DNA of 13,013 nt from Flectobacillus sp049240685 (GCF_049240685.1 NZ_JBMLSD010000277.1:1-13013); one strand, 5' to 3'; numbered from the stretch's first letter, positions 1 through 8,159 are shown. The notes: generated from the sequence alone by a model not told the origin. Numbers and translations are program-made.

Positions 1-356
1 ACCTTTTAGATGGTAAAATCAGTAGCCAACTTGCCTTTTTACAGGTATATCTCGACCGACTTTGGCAAGAAGCAGAATATGATAATCAGCAAGTCACCAT
101 TTCAGACGCAACAGTAAGCAAAGTAGGGAAAATTGAGGCTGTCTTAGAAAAATTCTTAGACAATCAGTTAGCGTCTATTGCTGACAAGAATGAGTATAAG
201 CAAAAGCAACTTAGGCTTTTGCTAGATAGATTTGTAACCGAAGACGGCACTAAACGCCCTATAGCAGAAGATAACTTAACTGCATTTGAAAAAATGTTAG
301 TACAACAATTAGAAAGCGTTCGTATTATCCGTAAAAATGAAATTTATTACGAATTA
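1..356 (+). repeat. Long direct repeat, copy 1 (end of STAND module)
   Basis: This segment aligns without gaps to 4492-4847. I count 17 mismatches by eye, about 95% identity. The similarity is cut by the window edge on the left and stops abruptly after the GAATTA at 351-356. It codes for the end of the STAND module and its winged-helix-like part. Beyond it the two proteins are unrelated or very diverged, so it marks a module boundary used for domain swapping or gene conversion. Confidence 0.9.
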
Positions 357-2021
357 ATACATGATTCAATAGCTATAATTATTAAGGATAAACTTAATGT
401 TGAACGACATCGGTATAGTGGAATTCTAAAAATATTATACCTAGGTCATTTGTTTCATAATGAAGAAAGAGGTGATTTAATTAGGGATTTGCAAATAGAT
501 AGATTAATAGCTTCAGATAGTGGACTTTATTTGTTTGAAAATAAGATTGAATTTTCAAATTCAATTTGGCAAATGTTTGATTTAGGTATAAAATTAAGGA
601 AACCGTCTTATTCAATAGGAAATACTCAAAGATTCATTAGGAATAAGATGATAAAGTTTGAGGCTCATAGCTCTGTTAGTGCCGATGTTAACTTAATACC
701 ATTAACCGCGCATGGTACATATGGTATTAAGTTAATTTATAACTACCTATTTGGGTCGGATTTTCAAAGTATACACAGTATAAAATTATTAGATAATACC
801 TTAGCAGGGAAACATATAGAATTATTCCCACTAATCGAGCTAGAAAGTATTAAAGGTACCGTTAGTATAGATAACCCATTGATTCTAAAAATTCAAAATC
901 AAGCGATAGATTCTAACGAAATAGTAATTCCAGTGATGGTAAATGGAGAGGACGTTATTGTAATAGGGACAAGTAAGACCTTACCAAATAAAGGAAGTGA
1001 AATTTACATTGAGCAATTTCCTGAATCATATGGAGATAATAAAAAAAGACAAAATGCGGCCGCTTTCAAGTTTTGTTTGATGAAACTAATTTTTAAAACT
1101 ATACCTGACAATTATTTCGCTTTGAACTGGGTTGATTATGAGCAGGCTAAACCAGTAAGGAAAAATCTTAATTTATCTCAAAAAATTACAAAAGCAAAGA
1201 ATATTGTACTATTGATCCACGGCATTATTGGCGATACCGAAGGAATGATTCCTTTTGCTCAAAGGCTGGTTAAGCCAACTGAAGATAGTAAAGCAAAATA
1301 TGATTTAGTTCTGACATTTGATTATGAATGCCTGAATACACCCATTGAGAAAATAGCAGAAAACCTTGCCATTATACTTAGTGAACATGGTATTGATGGA
1401 AATACTGATAAAAAACTAACGATTGTTGCTCATTCTATGGGTGGATTAGTATCGAGAGTGTTGATAGAAAAGCTCGGAAAAGCCAGTCTTGTGAAAAAGC
1501 TGATTATGGCTGGTACTCCCAATGGAGGTACTGAATTAGATAGTGCTTCTGCTTATATTTATCTCGCTAATTATGTCCTTACCCTTGGATTGAGTTCTGC
1601 TTTGGTAGCTCCTTATTTAGCATGGGCTGGAGGATTGATTGTGGCATTAAAAAAGAGTAGTATGCTAACTGTCACTTTAGAGCAAATGAAACGCAATTCT
1701 GATTTTATCAATTCGCTGTATATTCAAAATGACCCTCACGTACCCTATTATATTTTAGCAGGTAACATTGACCTGTATCAGCCAAATAGAGAAGAAGAAG
1801 ACACTTGGTTTGAAAAACTAAGTATGAATTTAGTGCTGGGTGTAGGAAATCTATTTCATGAAGGAAAACAGCATGACATTGCAGTGTACACCAAAGATAT
1901 TATGAAAGTTAATTCTAACAGACAGCCTCAAGTAACCTTCCAAGAGGTGGGTTGTCCACACATTTTTTATTTTGATGAACCTCAAAGTAAAGAAATACTA
2001 TATCAATGGCTTGAAGTATAA
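1..2021 (+). CDS. STAND ATPase (C-terminal part) fused to alpha/beta hydrolase, 5'-truncated
   Basis: The reading frame is open from the window edge (first whole codon at base 3), giving 672 visible residues. An apparent start at 219 is an internal TTG (Leu) codon, not a real start. The first ~118 residues match the end of the STAND module of the gene at 3822-5414 almost exactly and include the closing winged-helix-like motif, here ELIHDS (nt 351-368) instead of ELAHDT. Walker A and B must lie upstream. A middle region (nt ~370-1180) is unrecognised. The C-terminal third is a serine alpha/beta hydrolase: LLIHGIIG oxyanion strand-loop (from nt 1209), nucleophile elbow AHSMGG with Ser at nt 1434-1436, GTPNGG (from nt 1512), candidate acid Asp in HDIAVY (nt ~1875) and candidate His in CPHIF (nt ~1959). 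This resembles lipase/PGAP1-like esterases, so a lipid or ester substrate is plausible but unproven. A hydrophobic stretch (nt ~1551-1647) may be a lid or membrane-docking segment. By analogy with other STANDs, the ATPase would gate the hydrolase. Confidence 0.8.
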   Translation, partial: LLDGKISSQLAFLQVYLDRLWQEAEYDNQQVTISDATVSKVGKIEAVLEKFLDNQLASIADKNEYKQKQLRLLLDRFVTEDGTKRPIAEDNLTAFEKMLVQQLESVRIIRKNEIYYELIHDSIAIIIKDKLNVERHRYSGILKILYLGHLFHNEERGDLIRDLQIDRLIASDSGLYLFENKIEFSNSIWQMFDLGIKLRKPSYSIGNTQRFIRNKMIKFEAHSSVSADVNLIPLTAHGTYGIKLIYNYLFGSDFQSIHSIKLLDNTLAGKHIELFPLIELESIKGTVSIDNPLILKIQNQAIDSNEIVIPVMVNGEDVIVIGTSKTLPNKGSEIYIEQFPESYGDNKKRQNAAAFKFCLMKLIFKTIPDNYFALNWVDYEQAKPVRKNLNLSQKITKAKNIVLLIHGIIGDTEGMIPFAQRLVKPTEDSKAKYDLVLTFDYECLNTPIEKIAENLAIILSEHGIDGNTDKKLTIVAHSMGGLVSRVLIEKLGKASLVKKLIMAGTPNGGTELDSASAYIYLANYVLTLGLSSALVAPYLAWAGGLIVALKKSSMLTVTLEQMKRNSDFINSLYIQNDPHVPYYILAGNIDLYQPNREEEDTWFEKLSMNLVLGVGNLFHEGKQHDIAVYTKDIMKVNSNRQPQVTFQEVGCPHIFYFDEPQSKEILYQWLEV

Positions 2022-2064
2022 TCCTTTTCAACGCTAGTGTTACCCTTGTTAACTAACTTAGCTT
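2022..2064 (+). other. Intergenic spacer, longest gene-free stretch in the window
   Basis: These 43 nt separate the hydrolase-fusion gene from the first CHAT gene. I see no Bacteroidota-type promoter (TTTG / TAnnTTTG), no stem-loop with a T-run and no Shine-Dalgarno sequence. The two genes may be co-transcribed. A promoter here cannot be excluded by eye. Confidence 0.4.
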
Positions 2065-3822
2065 ATGGCAGACTTACCACTTTTTATAATATCCTTTGCA
2101 AACAATCCCCTAAATCCTCTTTCTAGTTTAAAGAAGGAAGAGTTAGGGATAAAAAAAGTAATTGACTACCTTCATGATATTGAAGTTGTATATCCAACGA
2201 CTAGGGAAGAAATCGTTGATTTACTGAAAATAGAAACGAACCGAGAACGACTCTATCTGTTCAGTTATAGTGGTCATGCCGATGGAGACCGCCTTGTCAC
2301 AGAAGAAGAAGCTACCTATGCACACGGCTTAGCAAATCTTTTGGCTGAGTGTAGAAACTTGCAATGTGTTGTACTAAATGGTTGCTCTACGGAGAAACAA
2401 GTTTTCTTGATACAAGAATCATTCAAGAAAACTAATATGACGACTCCTGCCATAGTAGCAACTTCGGCAAGTGTTGGCGATGCGATTGCCTCAGAGTTTA
2501 ACGTCCACTTCTTTCAACAGTTACTTACTTATGGGCATTCAATTGCTGATGCTTTTTCTTTGGCGATTGCCTTAATCAATACAAAGACAAAACAACCAAT
2601 TGTTCCTATCAATCGTTTTTTGGACGAGCAGCCTCAGGATTTAGGAACTTGGGGACTGTACACCATCAATGATGACCCCATCCGTGTATTGGAAAGTATT
2701 CAAATAGGTTCTCAGAATAAGTACGAACCTAATATCCGACTTTTCAAAAGCTTGATCAGAGAATTAAGTAGTACCAACTCTGATATAAAAAAACGCTATA
2801 CTAACGATAAGGGTAATATTTTATCTATTCACCCCTATAAGCCGTTGATTTATCAAAGTTTTCCTTTACCAATCAGTAAAAGGCTACAACGCTTGGAATC
2901 ATCTCAAAGCACTAATGACAAGGCTCAAGGTACAATCTTCTACAATAAAATAGATCGTAATCGTCTGGGAGAGCTTACAAGAACAGCGCTGACCTTTTTA
3001 GATATTTTAGTAGCTTTTTCTCAAGCCGAACTATACGCATTACTTCAAAGTACCCCTGATGCGTTAAACCCCGATAGTAAAAAAACAGTATTGACTTCGA
3101 TTACTAATCAAACACTTGGACGAACGGAGGTGTTGATAAGTCTTTTACACGAGATTCGCCTGAGTCCAAAGCCTTTATTTGTAAGTGAATTAGCGAGCTT
3201 AATTACAAAAGAAGATACACGTCTGGAAGAATTGCTAGGCTTCTTTGAAAAGCTTGCTACTACAATTCCTATTATGAGCAATACACAAGCAGAAAGCTTA
3301 GTCGAATTAGCAGAATTAAGAATCGTAGGAATTTTTCAAAAATGTATGTTTTTAACAAACTATCATCTTACCTCGATTGATAATATTCAACTTAATCGTA
3401 AAAGATATGAAACAGCACAGTACAGACATGAAGTGTTTTTCCAAAGATGGGGAATGGGAGTAGAACCAGCTCGTGATAGTGAGGTATTTACAGACTATTA
3501 CCTTGATAATGCCTCTATTATTTTACATAAAGAAGCTGAATTAGACAACGGATGTCAGTATATCAATCTCAGTCCTTTTCTTATTGATGAGGTCTTATTT
3601 TCACCTAAAGCGAATATATCTAACATCATGGCATTGATGGGTCATAAACCTCATAGTCAAGAGTTTTCGTTCCGCTACCTCATCTATAGTAATAAAGAGA
3701 ATGAAGGAAAAAGTCTTGTTTATCAAGAAAATAATAGCTTTGAACAAGATGTTGAATTTGAAAATATTGCTTTCAGTGAAATCAAAAACGAGTGGGAACA
3801 TTTCTTAAATCTACTAGCCTAA
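2065..3822 (+). CDS. CHAT-domain (caspase-like) cysteine protease, paralog A
   Basis: This 585-residue protein starts at the first ATG after the spacer. The N-terminal ~200 residues look like a CHAT domain (clan CD, caspase/separase fold): strand LFIISFANNP at the start, then the catalytic-His strand LFSYSGHADG (His71), then VVLNGCSTE carrying the catalytic Cys107, then an IVATSASVGD strand and the closing GTWGLYTI strand. In this family the His-Cys dyad cuts proteins after the protease is switched on by a partner. Residues ~200-585 match no domain I know. They are helix-rich and end with LSPFLIDE and a short C-terminal tail, and they are shared with the CHAT gene at 8160-9893. There is no signal peptide or membrane helix, so it should be cytoplasmic. 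Its stop overlaps the start of the next STAND ATPase gene by one base (TAATG), which implies coupled translation and perhaps a complex. It could instead be a catalytically altered CHAT scaffold, but both dyad residues are present. Confidence 0.78.
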   Translation: MADLPLFIISFANNPLNPLSSLKKEELGIKKVIDYLHDIEVVYPTTREEIVDLLKIETNRERLYLFSYSGHADGDRLVTEEEATYAHGLANLLAECRNLQCVVLNGCSTEKQVFLIQESFKKTNMTTPAIVATSASVGDAIASEFNVHFFQQLLTYGHSIADAFSLAIALINTKTKQPIVPINRFLDEQPQDLGTWGLYTINDDPIRVLESIQIGSQNKYEPNIRLFKSLIRELSSTNSDIKKRYTNDKGNILSIHPYKPLIYQSFPLPISKRLQRLESSQSTNDKAQGTIFYNKIDRNRLGELTRTALTFLDILVAFSQAELYALLQSTPDALNPDSKKTVLTSITNQTLGRTEVLISLLHEIRLSPKPLFVSELASLITKEDTRLEELLGFFEKLATTIPIMSNTQAESLVELAELRIVGIFQKCMFLTNYHLTSIDNIQLNRKRYETAQYRHEVFFQRWGMGVEPARDSEVFTDYYLDNASIILHKEAELDNGCQYINLSPFLIDEVLFSPKANISNIMALMGHKPHSQEFSFRYLIYSNKENEGKSLVYQENNSFEQDVEFENIAFSEIKNEWEHFLNLLA

Positions 3823-5414
3823 TGGAAGCAAAAAGTCCTTTTAAATTCTTGGATGCTTATACAGCCAACGATACCGACATTTTCGTTGGAAGGGAGATTG
3901 AGGAAAAGAAATTGTTCCAACAATTGAGAAATACGACCTTAAATCTGCTTTATGGAATGTCTGGTACTGGTAAAACGAGTCTGGCTCAATGTGGCTTGGC
4001 TAAGTTTTATGACGGTGCAGACTGGCATCCCTTTTATATCAGACGAGGAAATAACATCAACGAAAGTCTTTTGAAGGCTCTCAAAGATACCTTAATTGAT
4101 ATTGAAGATGCCGCTATTTTAGATGCCTATAAACTCCCAGAATTGGTGTATCAGGTATTTATTACCTTTTCTCGTCCTGTTTATTTGATATTCGACCAGT
4201 TTGAAGAACTATTTACTATTGCCAGTAATAATAAGGAAGAACGAGAAAGCTTTTTTAAAACTATTCAAGAGTTACAAAAACAAAACCTTCCTTGTAAAAT
4301 CATCATCATAATTCGGGAAGAGTTTTTAGGTGAATTGTATGAATATGAGAAATTTGTCCCTAATCTATTTGATTTTCGATTAAGGATAGAGCCCATGACA
4401 GTTGCTAAGCTCAAACAGGTAACGACGCATACCCTCGATAGTTTTGATGTAAAAGTAAGCCAAGACAATCTTATTGATACCATCACCCAAAACCTTTTAG
4501 ATGGTAAAATCAGTAGCCAACTTGCCTTTTTACAGGTATATCTCGATCGTCTTTGGCAAGAAGCAGAATATGATAACCAGCAAGTAACTATTTCAGACGC
4601 AACAGTAAGCAAAGTAGGGAAAATTGAAGCTGTTTTAGAAAGATTCTTAGACAATCAGTTAGCGTCTATTGCTGACAAGAATGATGAAAAGCAAAAGCAA
4701 CTTAGACTTTTGCTAGATAGATTTGTAACCGAAGACGGCACTAAACGCCCGATAGCTGAAGATAAGTTAACTGCATTTGAAAAAACGTTAGTACAACAAT
4801 TAGAAAGTGTTCGTATTATCCGTAAAAATGAAATTTATTACGAATTAGCCCACGATACACTTGCGGTAATCATTAATAACAAACGAGATGCAGAACAACG
4901 ACTCATCAAAAGTTTAGTACAAAACTTACAAACCAGTTATTTTTTCTACAAAAAAGAAAACGGCGGATTTTTGAGTGAACAAAGTGTTGCCCTGTACGAC
5001 CGTTTCAAGAATGCCATTGATGATACACTCTCACACAGTGAAGAGAAGACAGCTGTGTTTTTATTTATTGAAAATAGCCGAAAGGAGAATGCTAAAGAAA
5101 AAGAGGAGTTAGAGAAAAAGAATAAACGACTCAGAAGCCTTTTAACTGGAGTAATTGTACTAGGGCTTTTTATGTTAGGACTTTTTATTTTTGCTTACAA
5201 CCAGTATTATAAAGCTGAAAAGGCAAGATTGAATGCCCAAGCCAACCTAGACAAATACAACAAAGCCCGTGCTATACAATTACTAATTGATGCCCAAACT
5301 TTTCTTGAAAGTAAGGACACTGTATTAGCGAAAGGTAAAATAAGAGAAGCATACACTTTAGACACTAACTCCGTTTTAAAAAATAAGTTAAAATGGCTTT
5401 TAACTAGCAAATAA
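3822..5414 (+). CDS. nSTAND1-type ATPase with C-terminal transmembrane helix
   Basis: I take the start at 3822 (530 residues). The longer in-frame ATG at 3792 lies inside the CHAT gene. The protein from 3822 begins SPFKFL..Y, like the paralog at 9898 and like typical nSTAND1 N-termini, and its ATG overlaps the CHAT stop. Features in order: FVGRE (21-25), Walker A GMSGTGKTS (45-53), Walker B YLIFDQFEE (121-129), a sensor-like strand IIIIREEF (161-168), a winged-helix-like end with ELAHDT (341-346), a helical region (355-440), one membrane helix (~441-459) and a ~70-residue helical tail. Lys/Arg-rich sequence just before the helix (KKNKRLR) predicts the ATPase in the cytoplasm and the tail in the periplasm. 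STAND ATPases act as nucleotide-dependent oligomerising switches. The next gene starts one base after this stop and encodes what looks like the missing sensor half, so this is probably the signalling half of a two-protein membrane receptor. Confidence 0.88.
   Translation: MEAKSPFKFLDAYTANDTDIFVGREIEEKKLFQQLRNTTLNLLYGMSGTGKTSLAQCGLAKFYDGADWHPFYIRRGNNINESLLKALKDTLIDIEDAAILDAYKLPELVYQVFITFSRPVYLIFDQFEELFTIASNNKEERESFFKTIQELQKQNLPCKIIIIIREEFLGELYEYEKFVPNLFDFRLRIEPMTVAKLKQVTTHTLDSFDVKVSQDNLIDTITQNLLDGKISSQLAFLQVYLDRLWQEAEYDNQQVTISDATVSKVGKIEAVLERFLDNQLASIADKNDEKQKQLRLLLDRFVTEDGTKRPIAEDKLTAFEKTLVQQLESVRIIRKNEIYYELAHDTLAVIINNKRDAEQRLIKSLVQNLQTSYFFYKKENGGFLSEQSVALYDRFKNAIDDTLSHSEEKTAVFLFIENSRKENAKEKEELEKKNKRLRSLLTGVIVLGLFMLGLFIFAYNQYYKAEKARLNAQANLDKYNKARAIQLLIDAQTFLESKDTVLAKGKIREAYTLDTNSVLKNKLKWLLTSK
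4492..4847 (+). repeat. Long direct repeat, copy 2 (end of STAND module)
   Basis: This is the partner of 1-356, at a constant offset of 4491 bases. Most of the 17 mismatches are single-base changes. The largest cluster is at NEYKQ versus NDEKQ. Similarity upstream of 4492 cannot be tested because copy 1 is cut by the window edge. Downstream, the copies part at the E-L-(I/A)-H-D motif. Confidence 0.9.
4884..5112 (+). repeat. Post-STAND helical segment, diverged copy (pair with 10990-11219)
   Basis: This stretch codes for KRDAEQRLIK followed by LVQNLQTSYFFYK and VALYDRF. It is closely similar in protein and DNA to the same stretch of the soluble STAND-WD40 gene at 10990-11219, including an identical run starting at GATGCAGAACAACGACTC. 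It is absent from the hydrolase-fusion gene. It is therefore a shared linker or oligomerisation segment of the two propeller-linked STANDs. I know no named domain for it. Confidence 0.7.
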
Positions 5415-5415
5415 C

Positions 5416-8148
5416 ATGAAATACATCTTTTTATTTATTAGCATTTTGTACATTCATTTGAGCTGTTTTGCCCAAAACAAATCCTCTTGTAGCACAGCTC
5501 AAAAACTGATGACAGAAGCTACAAAAATCGAAAATGAGAAGACCCCTAATTATGGAAATGCGATTCGTAAACTTTACTCTGCCCAAATAGCAGCAAGAGA
5601 TTGTAGCCCAGCTAAAGAGACAGAGGTAAAAGAACGAATTATACACTTATTTGAGAAGATTGAAAAGCTTAGAGTTGCAGCAGAAGAAGCAAAAAACAAA
5701 GCTGTTGCAAGTGAACAAAAAGCCCAAATAGCTATGATCAACGCAACTGCTTTATTTTGGGCATCTGAGGCAAAAAAATATAACTCTATCCAAGGGTTAC
5801 AATTTGTAAAAAAGGCAATGTCTACAGCCAAAAGTGAAAATACGATTCAAAGTATTAAAGAGACTACCGCTTCTATTTTTAATAATGGTTTTGTTGATAA
5901 ATTTACCTTAATAAAATCAAAAACTTATTTACCAAAGGCAAATATTAAAGATATAGGTATAATTACTGCACCATCTTTTTCAAAGGATGGAAGATGGATG
6001 ATAGTCCATTACTCTGAGTCGCCTTATTACAGAATATTAAATGTCCCAGGTCTAAATGGGTTCAATCCTTTGGAAAAAGAGTATTATATTTCATCTTATT
6101 TTTTTTCAGACGACTGTAAATGGCTGTTAACCAAAAGTGGTAACCAATCTAATGAATTAAAGTATAAATTATGGAACCTCCAAAAAGGTAAATCTCAAAT
6201 TTTCACATACAAAGGGGAACAGATAAAGACTCTTAAATTTTCGTCCGATGGTAAATGGCTTACTACAACAGATATTATGGATATGTCTATACTTTGGGAT
6301 TTAAATTCAAATAAGGGTTACTTATTACCATCCGATATTATCAATATAAATTTTTCATCCGATTGTAAATGGATAATAACAAGTTCTAATGATAATGAAT
6401 ACAAACTGTATAATTTAAATGGAGAAATCATACCGAAATTCCTTTCAAATAATACCTATAATTTTATATCAATCACTGATGATTGTAAATGGTTAATAAC
6501 GAAAAATAATGATGATGTATATAAACTTTGGAATATTAATACACAAGAAGAAGCAACTTTTATTTCGATAGGCGACTCCATACCCATAGTAGCACTTTCA
6601 TCTGAGAACAAATGGTTGATAGCAAAATATGAAAATGGTCACTGTCGAGTATGGGATTTAAGCAATATGCAATTCGATGATTTCTTAAAGAACGAAATTG
6701 ATATTGTTAATACCAAATTTTCGGTTGATGGTTCCATACTTATAAACTTTCATGCAAACAATCAGAATAAAGTATGGAATCTAAAAAATAAAAAAGCTTT
6801 TGATTTTTTACAAAATGAAATTGGAATAACGTATGCTGAAGCTGATAGTAATTTCAATTATTTGGTTACAACTGATGGAAAAGAAACGATAAAAGTGTGG
6901 GATATTAAAGGGGAAAAACAAAGATTAGAGGGGCTATCGATATATAAATATAGATTTAGCGACTATGGAACGTTACTCTTAAAACTTAATAATGGTGTTC
7001 AACTTTATGAAATCAATTTAAAAAACAAGAATGAAACACTATTTGATTTATCCAGATTTAATGTATCTAATCCCTATAGTTATAGTTTTTATGGGATTTC
7101 TCCAGACTTTAGATGGATAGGAGTAGTAATTGAAGGTGACTTCAGTTATGAATTATGGAATTTGAAAACTATAAATGAGCAAATAAAATCTGTGTTTAAA
7201 CAAGAACATCCTGTGGAACGCACACAAGTGTCATCGGATAGTAAATGGCTGGTAACAACAGACATTAATAATACAGCCAAAGTCTGGTCAGTGGAAAAAG
7301 AAATACAAGCTAATTTTTTAAAAGAAGAGGCAACTATTCATAAGGCTAATTTTTCCCCTGATAGTAAATGGCTGATAATAACAAACAATNNNNNNNNNNN
7401 NNNNNNNNNNNNNNNNNNNNNNNNNNNNNNNNNNNNNNNNNNNNNNNNNNNNNNNNNNNNNNNNNNNNNNNNNNNNNNNNNNNNNNNNNAAGTCTGGTCT
7501 GTGGAAAAAGAAATACAAGCTAACTTTTTAAAAGAAGAGAAAAATATTCATAAGGCTAATTTTTCCCCTGATAGTAAATGGCTGATAATAACAAACAATA
7601 ATTTTACAGACAAAGTCTGGTCTGTGGAAAAAGAAATACAAGCTAACTTTTTAAAAGAAGAGAAAAACATAGATGCGGCTACTTTTTCCCCTGATAGTAA
7701 ATGGCTAGTAACAAAACATGGAGAATTTCCAGATTATACAGCCAAAGTCTGGTCTGTGGAAAAAGAAATACTTCATGACTTTTTAAAAGAAGAGGCAACT
7801 ATTCGTGATGCTACTTTTTCCCCTGATAGTAAACTGCTATCTATCATTACCCAACACCAAGTAAAAACCTACGAAACTACCACTGGCAAATTAATCCAAT
7901 GGCTATGGCTAAATAAAAAGCCTACGCAAGTTGACATTATTGACAATCGCTACCTCTATGTCACGGTAGGTAAAGCAATTGTTAAAACAAATTTAGAAAC
8001 ACAGCGAGGTAACATAATGAGTTTTGGAGATGGTGAGAAATTAGATTACGAATATGATGAAATTGTAGAGTGGAAAAAGGTTTTTGGAAAGCAGTACCTC
8101 CTACCTTTAGATGAGGAGATTAAGAACAAATATGGGATAAAAGAATAA
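5416..8148 (+). CDS. Secreted/periplasmic WD40-like beta-propeller protein (interrupted by assembly gap)
   Basis: The start lies 1 nt after the membrane STAND stop. Residues 1-20 form a classical signal peptide (short Lys n-region, hydrophobic IFLFISILYIHL, ending CFAQ); an uncleaved anchor is the alternative. Next comes a helical, perhaps TPR-like region (21-85), then a helical linker (~88-155) whose AEEAKNK and NATAL(F/Y)W stretches match residues ~451-517 of the STAND-WD40 fusion at 9898. About 15 visible WD40-like repeats follow, plus an unknown number in the gap. The first ten are diverged (pattern FS-D-KWL...KLWN); the last few are nearly identical (KVWSVEKE...FLKEE...FSPDSKWL). The usual GH and WD dipeptides are mostly replaced, but the propeller spacing is kept. 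A unique end (nt ~7900-8148) follows. It probably senses something in the envelope and passes the signal to the membrane ATPase encoded just upstream; the ligand is unknown. The 910-residue length is unreliable because of the 100 N. Confidence 0.8.
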   Translation: MKYIFLFISILYIHLSCFAQNKSSCSTAQKLMTEATKIENEKTPNYGNAIRKLYSAQIAARDCSPAKETEVKERIIHLFEKIEKLRVAAEEAKNKAVASEQKAQIAMINATALFWASEAKKYNSIQGLQFVKKAMSTAKSENTIQSIKETTASIFNNGFVDKFTLIKSKTYLPKANIKDIGIITAPSFSKDGRWMIVHYSESPYYRILNVPGLNGFNPLEKEYYISSYFFSDDCKWLLTKSGNQSNELKYKLWNLQKGKSQIFTYKGEQIKTLKFSSDGKWLTTTDIMDMSILWDLNSNKGYLLPSDIININFSSDCKWIITSSNDNEYKLYNLNGEIIPKFLSNNTYNFISITDDCKWLITKNNDDVYKLWNINTQEEATFISIGDSIPIVALSSENKWLIAKYENGHCRVWDLSNMQFDDFLKNEIDIVNTKFSVDGSILINFHANNQNKVWNLKNKKAFDFLQNEIGITYAEADSNFNYLVTTDGKETIKVWDIKGEKQRLEGLSIYKYRFSDYGTLLLKLNNGVQLYEINLKNKNETLFDLSRFNVSNPYSYSFYGISPDFRWIGVVIEGDFSYELWNLKTINEQIKSVFKQEHPVERTQVSSDSKWLVTTDINNTAKVWSVEKEIQANFLKEEATIHKANFSPDSKWLIITNNXXXXXXXXXXXXXXXXXXXXXXXXXXXXXXXXXXVWSVEKEIQANFLKEEKNIHKANFSPDSKWLIITNNNFTDKVWSVEKEIQANFLKEEKNIDAATFSPDSKWLVTKHGEFPDYTAKVWSVEKEILHDFLKEEATIRDATFSPDSKLLSIITQHQVKTYETTTGKLIQWLWLNKKPTQVDIIDNRYLYVTVGKAIVKTNLETQRGNIMSFGDGEKLDYEYDEIVEWKKVFGKQYLLPLDEEIKNKYGIKE
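7279..7840 (+). repeat. Nearly identical tandem repeat units in WD40 gene
   Basis: Tandem units of 123-132 bp start at the KVWS codons (AAA at 7279, NAA at 7489, AAA at 7612 and 7744). Unit lengths after the gap are 41 and 44 residues. The 55 bases at 7335-7389 and 7545-7599 are identical. The high DNA identity contrasts with the diverged repeats earlier in the gene and points to recent amplification or homogenisation of the C-terminal end. Confidence 0.9.
7390..7489. other. Assembly gap of 100 N inside the tandem repeat
   Basis: Exactly 100 N lie inside a near-identical repeat. This is a conventional placeholder, so the true length is unknown. The flanks give 110 known bases between successive VWS codons. 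Closing it as one 123-bp unit would need only 13 bases; any extra whole units would also fit. The frame continues across the placeholder, but that alone proves nothing. Confidence 0.95.
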
Positions 8149-8159
8149 TTAGGACACAA

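Noticed and set aside
219..2021. Complete 600-residue gene starting at 219
   Set aside because: The codon at 219 is TTG within a frame open to the window edge, and the residues before it match the paralogous STAND at 4492 onward, so this is the 3' part of a longer gene.
2030..2041. Imperfect palindrome AACGCTAGTGTT as terminator or operator
   Set aside because: It has no loop and no following T-run, and one pair is G-T. Such short palindromes are common by chance.
3792..3821. Ten-residue N-terminal extension of the STAND ATPase from ATG 3792
   Set aside because: It overlaps the CHAT coding end, and homology with the paralog at 9898 begins only at the residues just after ATG 3822, which overlaps the CHAT stop as TAATG.
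4265..4654. 129-residue minus-strand frame, and the other short minus-strand frames
   Set aside because: They lie wholly inside well-supported + strand genes, have no recognisable domains and repeat wherever the host gene repeats. They are antisense shadows.
5416..5475. Lipoprotein signal (Cys at residue 17)
   Set aside because: The residues before this Cys (HLS) are a poor lipobox, while the CFAQ ending fits ordinary signal peptidase I cleavage in Bacteroidota. A lipoprotein is not fully excluded.
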